Shown here: piece after piece, positions 25,735 to 32,782 of the stretch | How the letters are laid out: each line of letters opens with the position of its first letter | Numbering within the stretch: position 1 is the stretch's first letter | Origin: an uncultured Cryomorphaceae bacterium | GTDB lineage: Bacteria; Bacteroidota; Bacteroidia; Flavobacteriales; UBA7430 | Direction: 5' to 3' | Length of the DNA stretch: 32,782 nt | Assembly: GCA_902551855.1 (NCBI GenBank) | Contig: CACDER010000010.1 | Span: 1 to 32,782 of the forward strand | The notes under the pieces: generated by a model | What the model was told of the DNA's origin: nothing | The model's database searches: none | Seen by the model: only the letters and a program-made list of their open reading frames with translations | Position numbers and translations under genes: made by a program

Positions 25735-26844
25735 ATGTCAAAGAGAGATTATTATGAAATTTTAGGGGTTTCAAAGAATGTAAATGATAAAGAACTAAAA
25801 AAAGCTTACAGAAAATTAGCAATTAAATATCATCCTGATAAAAATCCCAATGATAAAAATGCTGAACAAAAATTTAAAGAAGCTGCTGAAGCATACGAAG
25901 TATTGAGTAATCCAAAAAAGAGATCAACATATGATCAATTTGGTCATGATGGTTTAAATGGACAAGGGTTTGGAGGTGGATTTGGTGGTATGAATATGGA
26001 AGACATATTTAGTCAATTTGGAGATATCTTTGGCTCAGCGTTTGGTGGAAGTTTTGGAAGTTCTAGTTCAAAGGGGAGACGTAAGGGATCTAATTTGAGA
26101 GTCAGGGTAAAGCTTTCACTTGAAGAAATTGCAAATGGAGTTAGTAAAAAAATAAAAGTAAGAAGATTAGTAGTTGCCGAAGGAGTTACTTACAAAGATT
26201 GTTTAAATTGTAATGGTAGTGGTAAAATTGTTCAGATAATTAACACACCATTGGGAAGAATGCAAACATCTTCAACTTGTCCAGCTTGCGGTGGTCTTGG
26301 TAAAATTATTGATAAAAAACCAAGTGGAGCTGATAAAAATGGAATGATTAGTAAAGAAGAAACTGTTGAACTCAAGATACCAGCTGGAGTAGAAGATGGA
26401 ATGCAATTAGCACTAACAGGGAAGGGAAATTACGCTCCCATGAATGGAATATCTGGAGATTTAATTGTATTAATTGAAGAAGCAGCTCATAAATACTTAA
26501 AAAGAGATGGTAATAATTTACATTATGATTTATTCATTAGTATTTCAGATGCGGTACTAGGTTGTAATCCTGAAATTGATACTCTAAATTCTAAAGTAAA
26601 AATAAAACTTTCACCAGGAATTCAATCAGGAAAAATATTAAGGTTAAAAGGAAAGGGAATGCCTAGTATAGAACAATATTCCAAAGGTGATCTTTTAATT
26701 CACGTAAATGTATGGACTCCTCAAAGTCTAGATAAAGAAGAAATAAAGTTTTTTGAAAATTCTCGAAAAAAAGATAATTTTAAACCTAAACCTGTATCTT
26801 CTAATAAGACTTTTTTTGATAAGGTTAAGGAAATGTTCAAATAA
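25735..26844 (+). CDS. dnaJ: Chaperone DnaJ with a reduced zinc domain
   Basis: DnaJ is the Hsp40 co-chaperone that hands substrates to DnaK and stimulates its ATPase. The J-domain has HPD at 33-35 (KYHPDKNP). The G/F region ([22 protein letters not shown]) follows, then the central and C-terminal substrate domains ([34 protein letters not shown]). The zinc domain holds only two CxxCxGxG repeats (CLNCNGSG and CPACGGLG) rather than four. The fourth is replaced by [19 protein letters not shown] recall the same two-repeat form in Flavobacterium DnaJ, so it is a lineage trait rather than a broken gene. It is 369 residues long and is followed after 16 nt by ppx. Confidence 0.97.
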   Translation: MSKRDYYEILGVSKNVNDKELKKAYRKLAIKYHPDKNPNDKNAEQKFKEAAEAYEVLSNPKKRSTYDQFGHDGLNGQGFGGGFGGMNMEDIFSQFGDIFGSAFGGSFGSSSSKGRRKGSNLRVRVKLSLEEIANGVSKKIKVRRLVVAEGVTYKDCLNCNGSGKIVQIINTPLGRMQTSSTCPACGGLGKIIDKKPSGADKNGMISKEETVELKIPAGVEDGMQLALTGKGNYAPMNGISGDLIVLIEEAAHKYLKRDGNNLHYDLFISISDAVLGCNPEIDTLNSKVKIKLSPGIQSGKILRLKGKGMPSIEQYSKGDLLIHVNVWTPQSLDKEEIKFFENSRKKDNFKPKPVSSNKTFFDKVKEMFK

Positions 26845-26860
26845 TTATTAGTCGATTATT

Positions 26861-27799
26861 ATGAATAAAATTGGAATTATTGATTTAGGGACAAATACAT
26901 TCAATTTAATAGTTGCCAACAAAAGCACAAATAATTTAGATATAATTTTCAAAAAAAAAATTCCTGTAAAACTTGGTGAGGGTGGAATAAATAAAGGTGA
27001 AATATCAAAAAAAGCCTATTTAAGAGGGTTAGATGCAATATCTAAATTTAAAAAAGAAATTACAAACTTCAAACTAGATAAAGTTGTTGGAGTTGGTACA
27101 TCAGCAATCAGATCTGCTGCTAATGGTCAAGAATTTCTAAATGAAATTTTTAAACAATTTCATTTAGAAATTGATATAATTTCAGGAGATAAAGAAGCTG
27201 AATTGATTTATTTTGGTGTAAAAAATGCGATTCGTCTAAAAAAACAACCAATACTAATAGTAGATATAGGCGGCGGAAGTACTGAATTTATTATTGGGAA
27301 CGATACAGAAATTTTTTGGAAAAAAAGTTATCAAATTGGATGTGCCAGATTACTTGAGAAATTTAATCCTTCTGATCCAATAAGTATTAATGAGATAATT
27401 AACATTGAAAAATTTTTTAAAACTGAATTAGATAATTTGATAGTCCAAGCACAGAATTTTGAAATTTCTGATTTAATCGGTTGTTCAGGTTCATTTGAAT
27501 CACTTCATAAAATGTTAAATTATAACAATATTGAAAAAAATAACTTAAAAAAGAGTATAAATTTTTTTGAATTGGATATTTCAGGTTACAATCAAATTCA
27601 AAAAATGATAATTGAATCAAAGTCAATTGATAGAAAAAAAATTAATGGCTTAATTCCTATGAGGTCTGAAATGATAGTTATGTCAGTAATAATTATAAAT
27701 TTTATTTTGAAAAATATAGGAATTCAAAACATAAAATACTCTAAATTCTCACTAAAAGAAGGACTTTTAGATAGAATTTTAAAAAACAATTATAAATAA
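26861..27799 (+). CDS. Ppx/GppA family exopolyphosphatase
   Basis: This is a phosphatase of the actin-like ATPase (ASKHA) fold that degrades polyphosphate or the pppGpp alarmone. The phosphate-1 loop IGIIDLGTNTFNLIV, the VGTSAIRSAANG block, the phosphate-2 loop VDIGGGSTEFIIG and the YQIGCARLLEKF segment define the family. It consists of the catalytic Ppx/GppA domain only (312 residues) and lacks the C-terminal HD-like extension of E. coli Ppx (about 510). This is the usual short Bacteroidota form. Whether it prefers polyphosphate or pppGpp cannot be told. Its place in the grpE-dnaJ operon links it to stress physiology. Confidence 0.92.
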   Translation: MNKIGIIDLGTNTFNLIVANKSTNNLDIIFKKKIPVKLGEGGINKGEISKKAYLRGLDAISKFKKEITNFKLDKVVGVGTSAIRSAANGQEFLNEIFKQFHLEIDIISGDKEAELIYFGVKNAIRLKKQPILIVDIGGGSTEFIIGNDTEIFWKKSYQIGCARLLEKFNPSDPISINEIINIEKFFKTELDNLIVQAQNFEISDLIGCSGSFESLHKMLNYNNIEKNNLKKSINFFELDISGYNQIQKMIIESKSIDRKKINGLIPMRSEMIVMSVIIINFILKNIGIQNIKYSKFSLKEGLLDRILKNNYK

Positions 27800-27812
27800 T
27801 ATATTAACAAAT

Positions 27813-28055
27813 ATGATACCAAAATTTTTAGTTGGAGACAATAGTGAAATGGAAGACTCTGTTTTTATCATTCACACTCAATCTCCAAAATTTATATTAG
27901 ATATTGATTCAGAAAATATTCACTGGTTAGAAAATTTTGATAAAATTAATTTGAACTTTGAAGGTGAAAATTTAAAAGAATATACCAATGATCTTATTGA
28001 TAAAGCAAAAAAGTTTTACGATAAAGAATTAGAATATTATGAAAAATATGATTAA
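27813..28055 (+). CDS. Small conserved acidic Bacteroidota protein
   Basis: This is an 80-residue acidic protein beginning MIPKFLVGDNSEMEDSVFIIHTQSPKFILDI and ending in a charged helix (KKFYDKELEYYEKYD). I recall similar small proteins with the start MIPKFLVADNS...FVIHTE.PRF in many Flavobacteriales, all without assigned function. No signal peptide or metal site is visible. It lies 13 nt after ppx and closes the grpE operon. The 189 bp behind it hold only an A/T-only 7-bp inverted repeat (TTAAAAT/ATTTTAA, 28059-28077), too weak to call a terminator, and then the rho promoter. Confidence 0.75.
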   Translation: MIPKFLVGDNSEMEDSVFIIHTQSPKFILDIDSENIHWLENFDKINLNFEGENLKEYTNDLIDKAKKFYDKELEYYEKYD

Positions 28056-28127
28056 ATCTTAAAATTGTATATTTTAAAATCATTTTATAGATTAAAAACT
28101 AATTATTCCCGATTATAAGAAAAAATC

Positions 28128-28157
28128 TTGCTTATATCAATATTATTTATAAATTTG
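28128..28157 (+). promoter_or_regulatory. Promoter of rho
   Basis: TTG (28128-28130), 19 nt, then TAAATTTG (28150-28157) match the Bacteroidota -33/-7 consensus. Transcription would begin near 28164, leaving a leader of about 80 nt before the rho ATG. A 6-bp inverted repeat (TATAAG at 28114, CTTATA at 28131) flanks the -33 element. Confidence 0.7.
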
Positions 28158-28246
28158 TTTAACTATTCTCAATATAACCTCCTTCAAACAACTCTTATTT
28201 AATTTATAAATCTTCTTATAAAAAATTAACTACAAAACATTATTAT
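28158..28246 (+). promoter_or_regulatory. G-free, C-containing rho leader (possible rut site)
   Basis: From just after the -7 box to the A and T of the start codon there is not a single G in 89 nt, while 16 C are present, mostly in 28163-28194 (CTATTCTCAATATAACCTCC). G-poor, C-containing, unstructured RNA is what Rho binds. In E. coli the rho leader is the site of Rho-dependent autoregulation by attenuation. No ATG, hairpin or short ORF is visible in the leader. Confidence 0.5.
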
Positions 28247-29786
28247 GTATGATATTTTAGAATTAAAGACTAAATTGCTTCCTGAACTTCAAGAAATAGC
28301 AAAAAAACTAAATGTAAATAAATATAGAACCTTGAAAAAGATAGATTTAATTTATCAAATTCTAGATTTACAAGCCATTAAACCAAAAGAAAAAAACAAT
28401 TTAGTGAAAAAAACAAAACAATTATCTTTAAAAAATAATTCCAATTTTAAAGACTCAGATCAAAAAAATTACAAGAAACATAACAATCAAAAAAATGATT
28501 CTTACAAGAAAGATGATCAAAAAAAATTTAACTTTAACGAGAATAATTCGACTAAAGTAGAAGATTCAAATTCCAAAAAAATTAGAAAAATACCTACAGA
28601 TAACAATATTAACAGTAAAAATTCCTTTAAACCAAATCAACAAAGAAAAAACTCTAAAGTATTTATAGAATTTGATGGTATTGTTACTAATGAAGGAGTT
28701 CTAGAGATAATGCCTGACGGGTACGGTTTCCTTCGTTCATCTGACTACAATTATTTGAGCTCTCCAGATGATGTTTATGTTTCTCATTCTCAAATAAAAA
28801 TTTATGGTCTAAAAACTGGAGATACTGTAAGCGGAGAAATTAGACCCCCAAAAGAAGGCGAAAAATATTTTCCATTAACAAAAGTAGATAAAGTTAATGG
28901 TTGTAAACCTAATTTAGTTCGTGATAGAATTTCTTTTGAGCATCTTACTCCACTTTTCCCTAATGAAAAATTTAATATAGCCAATAATAAAGCTAGTACC
29001 TCATCCAGAATTATTGATCTGTTTTCTCCTATTGGAAAGGGTCAAAGAGGACTAATAGTAGCTCAACCAAAAACTGGAAAAACAGTTTTATTAAAAGAAG
29101 TTGCTAATTCAATTGCTAAAAATCATCCTGAAGTATATATGATTGTTTTATTGATTGACGAAAGACCAGAAGAAGTAACTGATATGGCAAGAACAGTAAA
29201 TGCTGAAGTTGTCTCTTCTACTTTTGATGAGCCAGCTGACAGGCATGTTAAAGTAGCAAACTTAGTTTTAGAAAAATCAAAACGAATGGTTGAATCAGGA
29301 CATGATGTGGTAATTTTACTAGATTCCATAACCCGACTTGCTAGAGCTTATAATACTGTATCCCCTGCCTCAGGTAAAGTTTTATCAGGAGGAATAGATG
29401 CAAATGCTCTTCACAAACCTAAAAGATTTTTTGGTGCTGCAAGAAATATCGAAAATGGTGGCTCTCTAACAATAATTGCTACTGCATTAGTTGATACTGG
29501 CTCTAAAATGGATGAAGTTATATTTGAAGAATTTAAAGGTACAGGTAACATGGAAATGCAGCTTGATAGAAAAATATCAAATAAAAGAATATATCCTGCA
29601 ATTGACATAGTTAACTCAAGTACAAGAAGAGAAGATTTACTCATGGGTAAAGAAGCATTACAGAGAGTATGGATAATGAGAAAACACCTTTCTGACATGA
29701 CTCCACTTGAAGCTATGGAATTTTTAAAAGATAGATTAGAAAGAACTGATAATAATGCAGAATTTTTGATGTCAATGAATAGCTAG
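28245..29786 (+). CDS. rho: Transcription termination factor Rho
   Basis: Rho is the hexameric RNA translocase that ends untranslated transcripts. The N-terminal Rho_N (SAP-like) helices ([30 protein letters not shown]) are at 10-40. Residues of about 45-138 form a disordered insert of Lys, Asn, Ser, Asp and Gln. The RNA-binding OB fold follows ([31 protein letters not shown]). The ATPase core has Walker A ([10 protein letters not shown]), Walker B ([17 protein letters not shown]), the Q-loop ([11 protein letters not shown]) and the R-loop region ([12 protein letters not shown]). It is 513 residues long, against 419 in E. coli, because of the insert. Disordered inserts in Bacteroides Rho have been linked to phase separation. 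It has its own promoter and terminator. Confidence 0.98.
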   Translation: MYDILELKTKLLPELQEIAKKLNVNKYRTLKKIDLIYQILDLQAIKPKEKNNLVKKTKQLSLKNNSNFKDSDQKNYKKHNNQKNDSYKKDDQKKFNFNENNSTKVEDSNSKKIRKIPTDNNINSKNSFKPNQQRKNSKVFIEFDGIVTNEGVLEIMPDGYGFLRSSDYNYLSSPDDVYVSHSQIKIYGLKTGDTVSGEIRPPKEGEKYFPLTKVDKVNGCKPNLVRDRISFEHLTPLFPNEKFNIANNKASTSSRIIDLFSPIGKGQRGLIVAQPKTGKTVLLKEVANSIAKNHPEVYMIVLLIDERPEEVTDMARTVNAEVVSSTFDEPADRHVKVANLVLEKSKRMVESGHDVVILLDSITRLARAYNTVSPASGKVLSGGIDANALHKPKRFFGAARNIENGGSLTIIATALVDTGSKMDEVIFEEFKGTGNMEMQLDRKISNKRIYPAIDIVNSSTRREDLLMGKEALQRVWIMRKHLSDMTPLEAMEFLKDRLERTDNNAEFLMSMNS

Positions 29787-29794
29787 AAAAAGAG

Positions 29795-29818
29795 AAAGCC
29801 ACTATTTAAGTGGCTTTT
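29795..29818 (+). terminator. Terminator-like hairpin after rho
   Basis: AAAGCCACT (29795-29803), a 5-nt loop and AGTGGCTTT (29809-29817) form a perfect 9-bp stem 8 nt behind the rho stop, followed by one further T. The T tract is short, so termination may be partial. It is the only G/C-containing terminator-like hairpin I noticed in the window. Confidence 0.65.
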
Positions 29819-29955
29819 AGAATTAGAATTATATTATTTCAATCCCCCGAATGACTTAATATAACTTTTTTTGGATAAGCAAACATACAAATCGATTTAA
29901 TATCTTTTAACTTCGAAAAAAATAGATATCAAGAAAATATTGTGAATAACTTTTT

Positions 29956-29988
29956 ATGTTAAAAAATTATACAAAAATTGAAATTTAA
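29956..29988 (+). other. 10-codon upstream ORF overlapping the acetyltransferase TTG start
   Basis: ATG at 29956 opens MLKNYTKIEI and stops with TAA at 29986-29988, overlapping the TTG start at 29978 by 11 nt in another frame. It is the only ATG close upstream of the acetyltransferase. Its length equals that of the upstream ORF before the helicase. Whether it is translated is unknown. Confidence 0.35.
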
Positions 29989-30445
29989 AATACGTAAAGG
30001 AAAAAAAAAAGATATTCCCAAAATCTTTGAATTAATTAAAGAACTAGCTTCATATGAAAAAGCTATTTCAGAAGTTGATATATCAGAAAAAGAATTGTTA
30101 GTTGATGGTTTTGGTAAAAAAAAATGGTATTGGTTTATTGTCGCTGAGAGAAATAATGAAATTTTGGGAATGAGTTTTTACTTTATTAGATATTCGACCT
30201 GGAAAGGAAAAATACTATTTCTCGAAGATTTTATCGTCAAAAAAAAATATAGAAGATTTGGTATTGGAAGAAAACTTTTTGAAGAAACAATAAAAGTTTG
30301 TAAAGAGCAAAATCTTAACGGGATGTGCTGGCAAGTTCTTGATTGGAACGAAATAGCAATAAATTTCTATAAAAAATATAATTCAAATATTTCTAACGAA
30401 TGGCTAAACGGGAGATTAACAAAAAATCAAATTGAAAAATTTTAA
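29978..30445 (+). CDS. GNAT acetyltransferase, spermidine/spermine N1-acetyltransferase (SSAT)-like
   Basis: This is an acetyl-CoA-dependent N-acetyltransferase of the GNAT fold. The blocks IRKGKKKDIPKIFELIKELASYE, KELLVDGFG, GKILFLEDFIVKKKYRRFGIGRKLFEE (acetyl-CoA pyrophosphate loop R-x-F-G-I-G) and DWNEIAINFYKKY follow the SSAT pattern closely. A polyamine or other small amine is therefore the likely substrate. The length of 155 residues is typical. The start is TTG at 29978: the upstream in-frame stop is only 18 nt away with no ATG or GTG between, and MKFKIRKG fits the family start. The 191 bp to rho hold the hairpin and otherwise featureless A/T-rich DNA. Confidence 0.85.
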   Translation: MKFKIRKGKKKDIPKIFELIKELASYEKAISEVDISEKELLVDGFGKKKWYWFIVAERNNEILGMSFYFIRYSTWKGKILFLEDFIVKKKYRRFGIGRKLFEETIKVCKEQNLNGMCWQVLDWNEIAINFYKKYNSNISNEWLNGRLTKNQIEKF

Positions 30446-30476
30446 AAAATATATTATATTTAAAAAAATTAAACAA

Positions 30477-31199
30477 ATGAAAAAAGTAATTCTAATAATC
30501 TATTTTTTGACTTCAAACTTACTTTCTCAAACAACTAATAATAATTGTTGTATAAATGAAGATTGGATAAATCAGTTCCCAATATGTCCAATGATATACG
30601 ATCCTGTTTTAGGTTGTAATGGTGAAACATATTCTAACAGTTGTGTAGCTCAAAATTCTGGGGTTTCTAATTGGACTAACTCTTTTGGTGAATCAACAAA
30701 TTTAGTCTGGGATTGTGAAGAAAATAATTCTTCACCAATTTGTGTGTCTCTTTTTTCAAATACTGGGATTTTTGATGTAGGAGATTGGACTAATCCCAAT
30801 GATCCATGTGAATCTGGGTATTGTAATTCTGATGGATTTTTTGCACCTATTATTATAGATTGTGCCGAACAAATGGGTGTTCCATGTGATGGAAATTGGA
30901 CAACAGAAGAAGGCCAATGTTGTTCATCATGTATTAGTATTAACTCTGATGATTGTAGTAATATTTCCATAAATATTGAAAATGGTTGGAATATGATTGG
31001 ATTTCATTGCTCTTCAGATACAGATGTGAGTTTAGCTTTATCCTCAATTTCTGACAAAATAATTATTGTTAAAGATGTAGTTGGAAATGTATATCTTCCA
31101 GATTTTGATTTTAATGGCATTGGTAACTTAGAAAGAGGTTATGGTTATCTGATAAAAGTCAGTGAATCAATAACTAATTTTAATATTTGCCAGTTTTAA
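30477..31199 (+). CDS. Secreted cysteine-rich protein with Kazal-like and VWC-like modules
   Basis: I place the start at ATG 30477 rather than the TTG at 30432 of the track, because it gives a clean signal peptide (MKKVILIIYFLTSNLLSQ) and a 240-residue protein. Residues of about 37-80 resemble a Kazal protease-inhibitor domain (CPMIYDPVLGCNGETYSNSC). One canonical Cys is replaced by Leu45. Residues 89-152 have a cysteine pattern like von Willebrand factor type C modules (DPCESGYC, then C...C, ending GQCCSSC). Residues 162-240 (IENGWNMIGFHC, ISDKIIIVKDVVGNVYLPDF, LERGYGYLIKV) resemble a C-terminal module I recall in other secreted marine Bacteroidota proteins. No T9SS sorting domain is seen. 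It overlaps the convergent transporter gene by 4 nt. Confidence 0.7.
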   Translation: MKKVILIIYFLTSNLLSQTTNNNCCINEDWINQFPICPMIYDPVLGCNGETYSNSCVAQNSGVSNWTNSFGESTNLVWDCEENNSSPICVSLFSNTGIFDVGDWTNPNDPCESGYCNSDGFFAPIIIDCAEQMGVPCDGNWTTEEGQCCSSCISINSDDCSNISINIENGWNMIGFHCSSDTDVSLALSSISDKIIIVKDVVGNVYLPDFDFNGIGNLERGYGYLIKVSESITNFNICQF

Positions 31200-32611
31200 A
31201 TAATCCCATAAAAAATAATAGGTACAAAAAAATATGTTATTATAGTTATTATAACTATTGAAACTATATTCATCCAAAATCCTACCCTAATCATATCGCT
31301 TATCTTTAGTAAATTTGATCCAAAAACTATTGCATTTGGTGGAGTTGCAACAGGTAGCATATAGGCACATGATGCTGAAATTGTAGCACCAGTCATTAAA
31401 ATTATAGGATTTACATTCAATACTAATGCAAGTGGAATTAAAATTGGAAGTACAACTGATGTAGTGGCCATGTTAGATGTAATTTCAGTTAAAAAGTTAA
31501 CACACGTAATTATAATTATCAATACTAATATTAAGTTAAATTCTTTTAACAAATAAAATTGACTGCCTATCCAGTTAGATAATCCTGAAATTGAAAATCC
31601 ATTAGCTAAAGTTATACCACCTCCAAACAATAATAATACACCCCACGGTAACTTTAAAGCATCATTCCAAGTTATTAATTTAACTCTATTTTTTTTTATT
31701 GGAAAAGTAAATAAAACAAAAACAGATATTAATGCAATTATTGAATCATTTAATCCAGAAATATAAATTTGTAAATATTTTCTTGTTAACCACAATAAAA
31801 TAGTAGATATAAATAGAACAAAGACTACTTTTTCATTAAATGACATTTTTCCAAGTTTCTTTAACTCAACTAAAATTATAGATTTGTTAGGAGTTATTTT
31901 TTTTATATCGGTGAAATTAAATGCTATTTTAGTGATATATATCCATAAGATGAAAAGCAGAATTATGGAAAAAGGTAATCCAACATACATCCATTCTAAA
32001 AATCCAATTTCTTTTCCAAATTTCTCTTGGATATTAGCTGCCAAAACTAAATTTGGGGGGGTTCCAATTAAAGTTGCTACACCTCCAATTGATGCGCTAA
32101 AAGCAATACTAAGCATTAAAGCAATGTTAAAATCTTTTGACTTATCATTTACGTGGTTAATTACTGCTAAACCAATAGGAAGCATCATTACTGTTGTGGC
32201 AGTATTAGAAATCCACATTGAAAGAAATGCAGATGAAATCATTACACCTAAAATTATTTTACTTTTTGTATCTCCAATTATTGAAATAATATTTAAAGCA
32301 ATTCTTTTGTGGAGATTGCATTTTTCGATAGCAATTGCAATAATAAAGCCTCCAATAAATAAAAATATTAAAGGATGACTGTAACCTTTAACAGTTTCTG
32401 CAATTGACAATCCGCCAGTAAGAGGAAAGAGAACAATTGGTAGTAATGAAGTAATTGGAATTGGAATAGCCTCTGTAACCCACCATGTTGCAATCCATAA
32501 AGTTGAAGCTAGGACTGCCCTACCATTAGATGAAAGTTCGTTAAATTCTACAAAACAAAAAATAATAATAAATAATAGTGGACCAAGAAATAAGCCAATT
32601 TTTTTTTTCAT
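31196..32611 (-). CDS. SLC13/DASS family sodium-coupled dicarboxylate transporter
   Basis: This is an inner-membrane symporter of the divalent anion:sodium family, importing C4-dicarboxylates such as succinate, citrate or possibly sulfate. The two inverted halves each carry the substrate/sodium motif: SNTATTVMMLPI (Ser135 onward) and TEITSNMATTSVVLPI. The GTPPNLVLA and PVATPPNAIVFGS loops are intact. About eleven hydrophobic segments span the 471 residues. The second motif is SNM rather than the bacterial SNT and resembles the SNV of animal SLC13 members. The ATG lies 4 nt after the stop of the hydrolase-like gene, so the two form an operon. Confidence 0.93.
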   Translation of the reverse strand: MKKKIGLFLGPLLFIIIFCFVEFNELSSNGRAVLASTLWIATWWVTEAIPIPITSLLPIVLFPLTGGLSIAETVKGYSHPLIFLFIGGFIIAIAIEKCNLHKRIALNIISIIGDTKSKIILGVMISSAFLSMWISNTATTVMMLPIGLAVINHVNDKSKDFNIALMLSIAFSASIGGVATLIGTPPNLVLAANIQEKFGKEIGFLEWMYVGLPFSIILLFILWIYITKIAFNFTDIKKITPNKSIILVELKKLGKMSFNEKVVFVLFISTILLWLTRKYLQIYISGLNDSIIALISVFVLFTFPIKKNRVKLITWNDALKLPWGVLLLFGGGITLANGFSISGLSNWIGSQFYLLKEFNLILVLIIIITCVNFLTEITSNMATTSVVLPILIPLALVLNVNPIILMTGATISASCAYMLPVATPPNAIVFGSNLLKISDMIRVGFWMNIVSIVIITIITYFFVPIIFYGII

Positions 32612-32615
32612 TTAA

Positions 32616-32782
32616 TTAATTGTATAACAAGTTAGCTGCAAATGGAGCAGTTAATGAATTATTATGTCCTGCTGAGGGGACAATGTGAAACTCCCAATTA
32701 AAAAGAGAATTTATTTGATCTGAAATTTCTAAAGATCTGTTGTAAAAATGAAGAGCCCTTGATAAACGAGTTTCTCCTTGTA
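32616..32782 (-). CDS. 3' end of an alpha/beta-hydrolase-like gene (partial)
   Basis: The reverse strand is open from the window edge to a TAA at 32618-32616. It encodes 54 residues (GETRLSRALHFYNRSLEIS...FNWEFHIVPSAGHNN...). The pattern of a helix, a strand ending in VPSAGH and a final helix (APFAANLLYN) is that of the last part of an alpha/beta hydrolase. The His of AGH would be in the position of the catalytic histidine. The gene continues beyond the window, so family and length are unknown. It precedes the transporter gene by 4 nt. Confidence 0.6.
   Translation of the reverse strand, partial: QGETRLSRALHFYNRSLEISDQINSLFNWEFHIVPSAGHNNSLTAPFAANLLYN

Noticed and set aside
28059-28077. TTAAAAT/ATTTTAA inverted repeat as terminator of the grpE operon
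   Set aside because: A 7-bp stem of A/T pairs only is too weak and is common by chance here.
29411-29698. 95-residue minus-strand ORF inside rho (also 28802-28984 and 29123-29329)
   Set aside because: Shadow frames of highly conserved rho coding sequence.
30432-30476. Upstream TTG start for the Kazal-like protein
   Set aside because: It would bury the signal peptide behind 15 charged residues; ATG 30477 gives a standard signal peptide.
31884-32378. 164-residue hydrophobic ORF on the plus strand
   Set aside because: It lies entirely antisense to the SLC13 transporter. Reverse complements of membrane-helix codons are often hydrophobic, and the transporter has all family motifs.
1-32782. Defence islands, CRISPR arrays, insertion sequences, prophage or integrated elements
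   Set aside because: No repeats with spacers, transposases, integrases, tRNA-end duplications or toxin-antitoxin pairs are seen; gene content is chromosomal core.

Overview
The window looks like a chromosomal segment of a free-living, probably marine, Bacteroidota of the order Flavobacteriales with a streamlined, very AT-rich genome. The basis is gene content: a type IX secretion (T9SS) type-B sorting domain, a Porin_10-type outer-membrane protein, DUF4290 and DUF2795 proteins, a Rho with a long Asn/Lys-rich insert, and a flavobacterial-type DnaJ. Promoters of the Bacteroidota form (TTTG/TTG, then TAnnTTTG) also appear. There are no tRNAs, rRNAs, CRISPR arrays, insertion sequences or phage genes that I can see. 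No stretch longer than about 250 bp lacks a gene.

Layout. (1) 2-6521, minus strand: an LPS heptose epimerase (hldD), a degenerate SAM-methyltransferase-like protein, a MacB/LolD-type ABC ATPase and a cob(I)alamin adenosyltransferase form a tightly coupled operon. A DUF2795 protein with its own consensus promoter follows, then secA. (2) 6773-8661, plus strand: an animal-type 6-pyruvoyl-tetrahydropterin synthase homologue, folE and fabD. (3) 8658-12934, minus strand: a DegT/DnrJ aminotransferase, an M20 dipeptidase and a Porin_10-type outer-membrane protein. (4) 13031-15030, plus strand: a beta-barrel-like exported protein and waaA (Kdo transferase). (5) 15009-20279, minus strand: a 1756-residue T9SS-exported surface protein almost without Lys/Arg in its first 1000 residues. 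(6) 20429-25149, plus strand: a uvrD/pcrA helicase with a TTG start, DUF4290, murA (Asp in place of the catalytic Cys) and a TlpA-like thioredoxin. (7) 25217-28055, plus strand: grpE, dnaJ, a Ppx/GppA phosphatase and a small conserved protein. These lie behind a promoter overlapped by a perfect inverted repeat. (8) 28245-29786, plus strand: rho, with its own promoter, an 87-nt G-free leader and a terminator-like hairpin behind it. (9) 29978-32782: an SSAT-like acetyltransferase and a secreted Kazal/VWC-like protein on plus, then an SLC13 transporter and the 3' end of an alpha/beta-hydrolase-like gene on minus.

Most of the content is housekeeping: envelope and LPS synthesis, secretion, peptidoglycan, pterins, fatty acids, chaperones and transcription termination. 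No defence or mobile system is visible. The observations most worth following are regulatory or evolutionary. They are the rut-like leader of rho, set in a region where all three convergent gene pairs overlap; the operator-like palindrome on the grpE-dnaJ promoter; two TTG-start genes each overlapped by a 10-codon upstream ORF; a methyltransferase homologue that has lost its SAM-binding loop; MurA with Asp121; the Lys/Arg-depleted giant adhesin-like protein; and the small protein combining Kazal and VWC-like cysteine patterns.
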